Part shown: piece after piece, positions 61,179 to 64,000 of the stretch
Layout of the letters: each line of letters begins with the position of its first letter
How positions within the stretch are numbered: position 1 is the stretch's first letter
Origin: Fodinibacter luteus
GTDB taxonomy: Bacteria > Actinomycetota > Actinomycetes > Actinomycetales > Dermatophilaceae
Length of the DNA stretch: 64,000 bases
NCBI RefSeq assembly: GCF_039541575.1
Contig: NZ_BAABGM010000004.1
Span: 62,001 to 126,000 of the forward strand
Reading direction: 5' to 3'
Position numbers and translations under genes: made by a program
Notes under the pieces: model-generated
Seen by the model: only the letters and a program-made list of their open reading frames with translations
What the model was told of the DNA's origin: nothing
The model's database searches: none

Positions 61179-62185
61179 CAGGGAGCCACGACCTGCTGGG
61201 TGCGGGCGTACCTCGCCTCCGTCGCGTCCTTCATCGGGCGCCACCAGGCCTCGTTGTCCCGGTACCAGTCGATCGTGGCCGCGAGCCCCTCGCGGAAGCT
61301 GCCGTAGCGGGGGGCCCAGCCGAGCTCGGTGCGCAGGCGGCCCGCCTCGATGGCGTACCGCAGGTCGTGGCCGGCGCGGTCGGTGACGTGGTCGTACGCG
61401 TCGGGGTCCTGGCCCATGAGCTCGAGGATGAGCCGCACGACGTCGCGGTTGTTGACCTCGCCGTCGGCGCCGATGAGGTAGGTCTCGCCGATGGTGCCGC
61501 GGTCGACGATCGTCCAGACGGCCTCGTTGTGGTCGTCGACGTGGATCCAGTCGCGCACGTTGAGACCGGCACCGTAGAGCTTGGGCCGCACCCCGTCGAT
61601 GACGTTGGTGACCTGGCGCGGGATGAACTTCTCGACGTGCTGGCGCGGGCCGTAGTTGTTCGAGCAGTTCGAGATCGTGGCCCGCAGGCCGAAGGAGCGC
61701 ACCCAGGCCCGCACGAGCAGGTCGGAACCGGCCTTCGTCGACGAGTACGGCGAGCTCGGGTTGTACGGGGTGTCCTCGGTGAACTTCTTCGGGTCGTCGA
61801 GCTCGAGGTCGCCGTAGACCTCGTCGGTCGAGATGTGGTGGTAGCGCACGTCGTGCCGCCGCGCCGCTTCGAGGAGGGCGAAGGTGCCGATGAGGTTCGT
61901 GCGCACGAAGGGGCTCGGGTCCTCGAGGGAGTTGTCGTTGTGCGACTCCGCCGCGAAGTGCACGACCACGTCGGCGTCGGCCACGAGGCGGTCAACGAGG
62001 GGGGCGTCGGCAACGTCGCCCTCGACGAAGGTGACCCGGTCCATCACGCCCGCGAGGGACGCCGTCGACCCCGCGTACGTCAGGGCATCGAGCACCGTGA
62101 CCTCGACCTCGGGGCGGGTCGCGAGGGTCAGGTGGACGAAGTTGCTGCCGATGAACCCGGCTCCACCCGTGACGAGTACCTTCAT
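61178..62185 (-). CDS. rfbB: dTDP-glucose 4,6-dehydratase
   Basis: A 335-residue extended SDR. TGGAGFIGSNFVHL at the N-terminus binds NAD; HISTDEVYGDLE and YSSTKAGSDLLVR (Tyr/Lys) form the catalytic site. It converts dTDP-glucose to the 4-keto-6-deoxy sugar. ATG 62185, 57 bp from the divergent rfbA, so the short gap holds both promoters. Confidence 0.96.
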   Translation of the reverse strand: MKVLVTGGAGFIGSNFVHLTLATRPEVEVTVLDALTYAGSTASLAGVMDRVTFVEGDVADAPLVDRLVADADVVVHFAAESHNDNSLEDPSPFVRTNLIGTFALLEAARRHDVRYHHISTDEVYGDLELDDPKKFTEDTPYNPSSPYSSTKAGSDLLVRAWVRSFGLRATISNCSNNYGPRQHVEKFIPRQVTNVIDGVRPKLYGAGLNVRDWIHVDDHNEAVWTIVDRGTIGETYLIGADGEVNNRDVVRLILELMGQDPDAYDHVTDRAGHDLRYAIEAGRLRTELGWAPRYGSFREGLAATIDWYRDNEAWWRPMKDATEARYARTQQVVAP

Positions 62186-62242
62186 GGCCGCAAGGGTAGT
62201 GCGGGAGCCGGGCCCCTCCCCAAACCGATAGGCTCGCGCCCC

Positions 62243-63121
62243 ATGAAGGGCATCATCCTCGCCGGTGGATCGGGCACCCGGCTGCACCCCATCACGCGGG
62301 GCATCTCCAAGCAACTGATGCCGATCTACGACAAGCCGATGGTCTACTACCCCCTGTCCACGCTCATGATGGCCGGCATCCGCGAGGTGCTCGTCATCAC
62401 GACACCGCAGGACCTCGAGCAGTTCGAGCGGCTGCTCGGCGACGGCCGCCGGTGGGGCATCGAGATCTCCTACGCCGTGCAGCCCAGCCCGGACGGCCTC
62501 GCGCAGGCCTTCCTCATCGGCGCCGACTTCATCGGCGACGACACGGTGGCCCTCGTGCTCGGCGACAACATCTTCCACGGCACCGGCCTCGGCACCGCCC
62601 TGCGCGGGCTGACCGACGTGCGGGGTGGTCACGTCTTCGCGCACCACGTGAGCGACCCGAGCGCCTACGGCGTCGTCGAGTTCGACGACGACGGCACCGT
62701 GCTCTCCATCGAGGAGAAGCCGGCGGACCCCCGGTCCGACTACGCCGTCCCGGGGCTGTACTTCTACGACAACGACGTCGTCGAGATCGCCCGCCACCTC
62801 ACCCCGAGTGCCCGCGGCGAGCTCGAGATCACCGCGGTCAACGACACGTACCTGCGTCGCGGGGAGCTCACGGTCACCGTGCTGCCCCGGGGCACGGCCT
62901 GGTTCGACACCGGCACGTTCGAGGGCCTCATGGACGCGAGCCAGTTCGTCCACGTCGTCGAGGCGCGACAGGGCTACAAGATCGGATGCGTCGAGGAGAT
63001 CGCCTGGCGGGCCGGCTGGATCGACGACGACGCGTTCCGCCGGCTCGGCGACGAGCTCGTCAAGTCGGGCTACGGCGCCTACATCCACACGTGCCTGTCC
63101 CGCGGGCGGTCCGGCCGCTGA
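62243..63121 (+). CDS. rfbA: Glucose-1-phosphate thymidylyltransferase
   Basis: A 292-residue protein: MKGIILAGGSGTRLHPITRG (nucleotide loop), KPMVYYPLSTLMMAGI, LGDNIFHG. It makes dTDP-glucose, the first step of the rhamnose pathway. ATG at 62243. It overlaps rfbC by one base (TGATG). Confidence 0.97.
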   Translation: MKGIILAGGSGTRLHPITRGISKQLMPIYDKPMVYYPLSTLMMAGIREVLVITTPQDLEQFERLLGDGRRWGIEISYAVQPSPDGLAQAFLIGADFIGDDTVALVLGDNIFHGTGLGTALRGLTDVRGGHVFAHHVSDPSAYGVVEFDDDGTVLSIEEKPADPRSDYAVPGLYFYDNDVVEIARHLTPSARGELEITAVNDTYLRRGELTVTVLPRGTAWFDTGTFEGLMDASQFVHVVEARQGYKIGCVEEIAWRAGWIDDDAFRRLGDELVKSGYGAYIHTCLSRGRSGR

Positions 63122-63729
63122 TGGAGATCCGCCCCCTGACCATCGACGGCGCGTTCGTCGTGACCCCCCGCCAGTTCCGCGACGACCGGGGGGTCTTCCT
63201 CGAGTCCTTCCGCGGCGACCGGCTCGCGGAGCACCTCGGCCACCGCCCCGACATCGTCCAGACCAACGTCTCGGTCTCCGCGCGGGGAACGGTGCGCGGC
63301 ATCCACTTCGCCGACGTCCCTCCCGGCCAGGGCAAGTACGTCACGGCCCTCACCGGGTCGCTCGTCGACTACGTCGTCGACATCCGGGTCGGGTCGCCCA
63401 GCTTCGGGCGGTGGGAGGCCGTGCCGCTCGACACCGTCGACCGGCGCGCCGTCTACCTCTCCGAGGGGCTCGGCCACGCGTTCTGCGCGCTCGAGGACGG
63501 CACGACGGCGATGTACCTGTGCACGGCGACGTACAACCCGGCGGGCGAGCACGGCATCCACCCGCTCGACCCGGCCGTGGGGCTCGGCCTCCCCGACGGC
63601 GTGACGGCCCTGCTGTCGCCCAAGGACGACGCCGCGCCCTCGCTCGATGAGGCCGGGGCCGCCGGTCTGCTGCCGACGTATGCCGGGTGCACGGCCCACG
63701 CGGCGTCGCTCGCCGCCCGCCGGGCCTGA
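63121..63729 (+). CDS. rfbC: dTDP-4-dehydrorhamnose 3,5-epimerase
   Basis: A 202-residue cupin-fold epimerase. The catalytic His is in TVRGIHFADVPPGQGKYV, and the Tyr region is MYLCTATYNPAGEHGI. With rfbA, rfbB and rfbD the dTDP-L-rhamnose pathway is complete in 3.4 kb. ATG 63121. Confidence 0.95.
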   Translation: MEIRPLTIDGAFVVTPRQFRDDRGVFLESFRGDRLAEHLGHRPDIVQTNVSVSARGTVRGIHFADVPPGQGKYVTALTGSLVDYVVDIRVGSPSFGRWEAVPLDTVDRRAVYLSEGLGHAFCALEDGTTAMYLCTATYNPAGEHGIHPLDPAVGLGLPDGVTALLSPKDDAAPSLDEAGAAGLLPTYAGCTAHAASLAARRA

Positions 63730-63779
63730 GCCGACCTAGCGGCCTGGGCCGACCTACCCGGCCTGGGCCGACCTACCCG
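63724..63779. repeat. ~19-bp tandem repeat, three copies, after rfbC
   Basis: Units at 63724, 63742 and 63761 read close to GCCTGGGCCGACCTACCCG; the last two are identical. The array covers the end of rfbC and the stop codon of the convergent malic enzyme gene, so both 3' ends sit in repeated DNA. Confidence 0.85.
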
Positions 63780-64000
63780 AGCACGGGTCGCTCGCGGTGG
63801 CCGGCCGTGGGCGCCAGCTCGCGCACGGCGGCCGCGACCGCCTCGGCGACCCCCTCCTGGAAGACCGACGGCACGATGCGGTCCACCGTGGGCTCCTCGA
63901 CGAGGTCCGCGATGGCCCGCGCCGCGGCGAGCTTCATCGCCTCGGTGATCTGGGTGGCCCCTGCGTCGAGGGCCCCCCGGAAGATGCCGGGGAAGGCGAG
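63773..64000 (-). CDS. NAD(P)-dependent malic enzyme, C-terminal part (runs out of window)
   Basis: The last 75 codons of a gene that begins beyond the window. FPGIFRGALDAGATQITEAM, then AAARAIADLVEE and RIVPSVFQEGVAEAVAAAV, is the end of the malic enzyme NAD-binding domain. It oxidatively decarboxylates malate to pyruvate. The stop is TAG at 63775-63773, inside a tandem repeat. Confidence 0.82.
   Translation of the reverse strand, partial: LAFPGIFRGALDAGATQITEAMKLAAARAIADLVEEPTVDRIVPSVFQEGVAEAVAAAVRELAPTAGHRERPVLG

Overview
The window is about 72% GC (estimated by eye) and almost fully coding, with frequent GTG starts and many 1-4 nt stop/start overlaps. Gene content points to an actinobacterium, probably Micrococcales; a member near Intrasporangiaceae is my guess. 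The markers are nucS (actinobacterial mismatch endonuclease), a single-chain Kgd-type 2-oxoglutarate enzyme, an ethylmalonyl-CoA mutase of the MeaA type, and the order argS-lysA-hom-thrC-thrB-rho-rpmE-prfA-prmC-tsaC-atp operon that is also known from Mycobacterium tuberculosis.

Layout. 1-8.6 kb: the front of a truncated DMGDH-like FAD oxidoreductase, a double 3-hydroxyacyl-CoA dehydrogenase, nucS, ethylmalonyl-CoA mutase, a STAS protein and a PduO-type cobalamin adenosyltransferase, which could supply the mutase with coenzyme. 8.2-16.3 kb (minus strand): the complete F1Fo ATP synthase operon atpIBEFHAGDC plus a DUF2550 gene, with a perfect Crp/GlxR-type palindrome upstream. 16.4-22.3 kb: a polyprenyl-phosphate sugar transferase, glyA, tsaC, prmC, prfA and rpmE. 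22.4-25.4 kb: an accessory insert between rpmE and rho. It carries an AbiEi/DUF559-like gene bracketed by arrays of ~62 bp direct repeats, then an LLM flavin enzyme and a GNAT acetyltransferase. 25.5-34.6 kb: rho, the threonine/lysine genes thrB, thrC, hom and lysA, argS, and a stand-alone receiver protein at the head. A tRNA-Arg(CCG) lies at 34.7 kb.

34.8-48.7 kb is an accessory, partly decaying stretch that begins just after the tRNA. It holds an alcohol dehydrogenase remnant, an orphan ABC-2 permease with a broken ATPase, a DUF4386 membrane protein, a MalT-like LuxR regulator, a thioredoxin-reductase-like protein, an MFS transporter, a VOC protein, an SCP2-like protein and a SigE-type ECF sigma factor with a membrane partner. 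It also holds an alpha/beta-hydrolase that has lost its catalytic Ser and His, the divergent TetR regulator with clear operators, and a broken cupin gene. Three genes show the same lesion: both ends are present and the middle is missing.

48.7-64 kb returns to housekeeping and cell-envelope genes: two overlapping CNNM/CorC-type membrane proteins, an intact ABC transporter, kgd, a DUF6104 protein, an SGNH hydrolase, an alpha/beta hydrolase, a quinone-oxidoreductase-like enzyme, the dTDP-L-rhamnose genes rfbD-rfbB and rfbA-rfbC, and the C-terminal end of a malic enzyme.

The features most worth a second look are the repeat-bracketed insert at 22.4-24 kb, the strong excess of the octamer GGATGCCG across the window, the pseudo-hydrolase with its TetR switch, and the Crp-like site in front of the ATP synthase operon. 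No transposase, integrase, CRISPR array or rRNA was seen.
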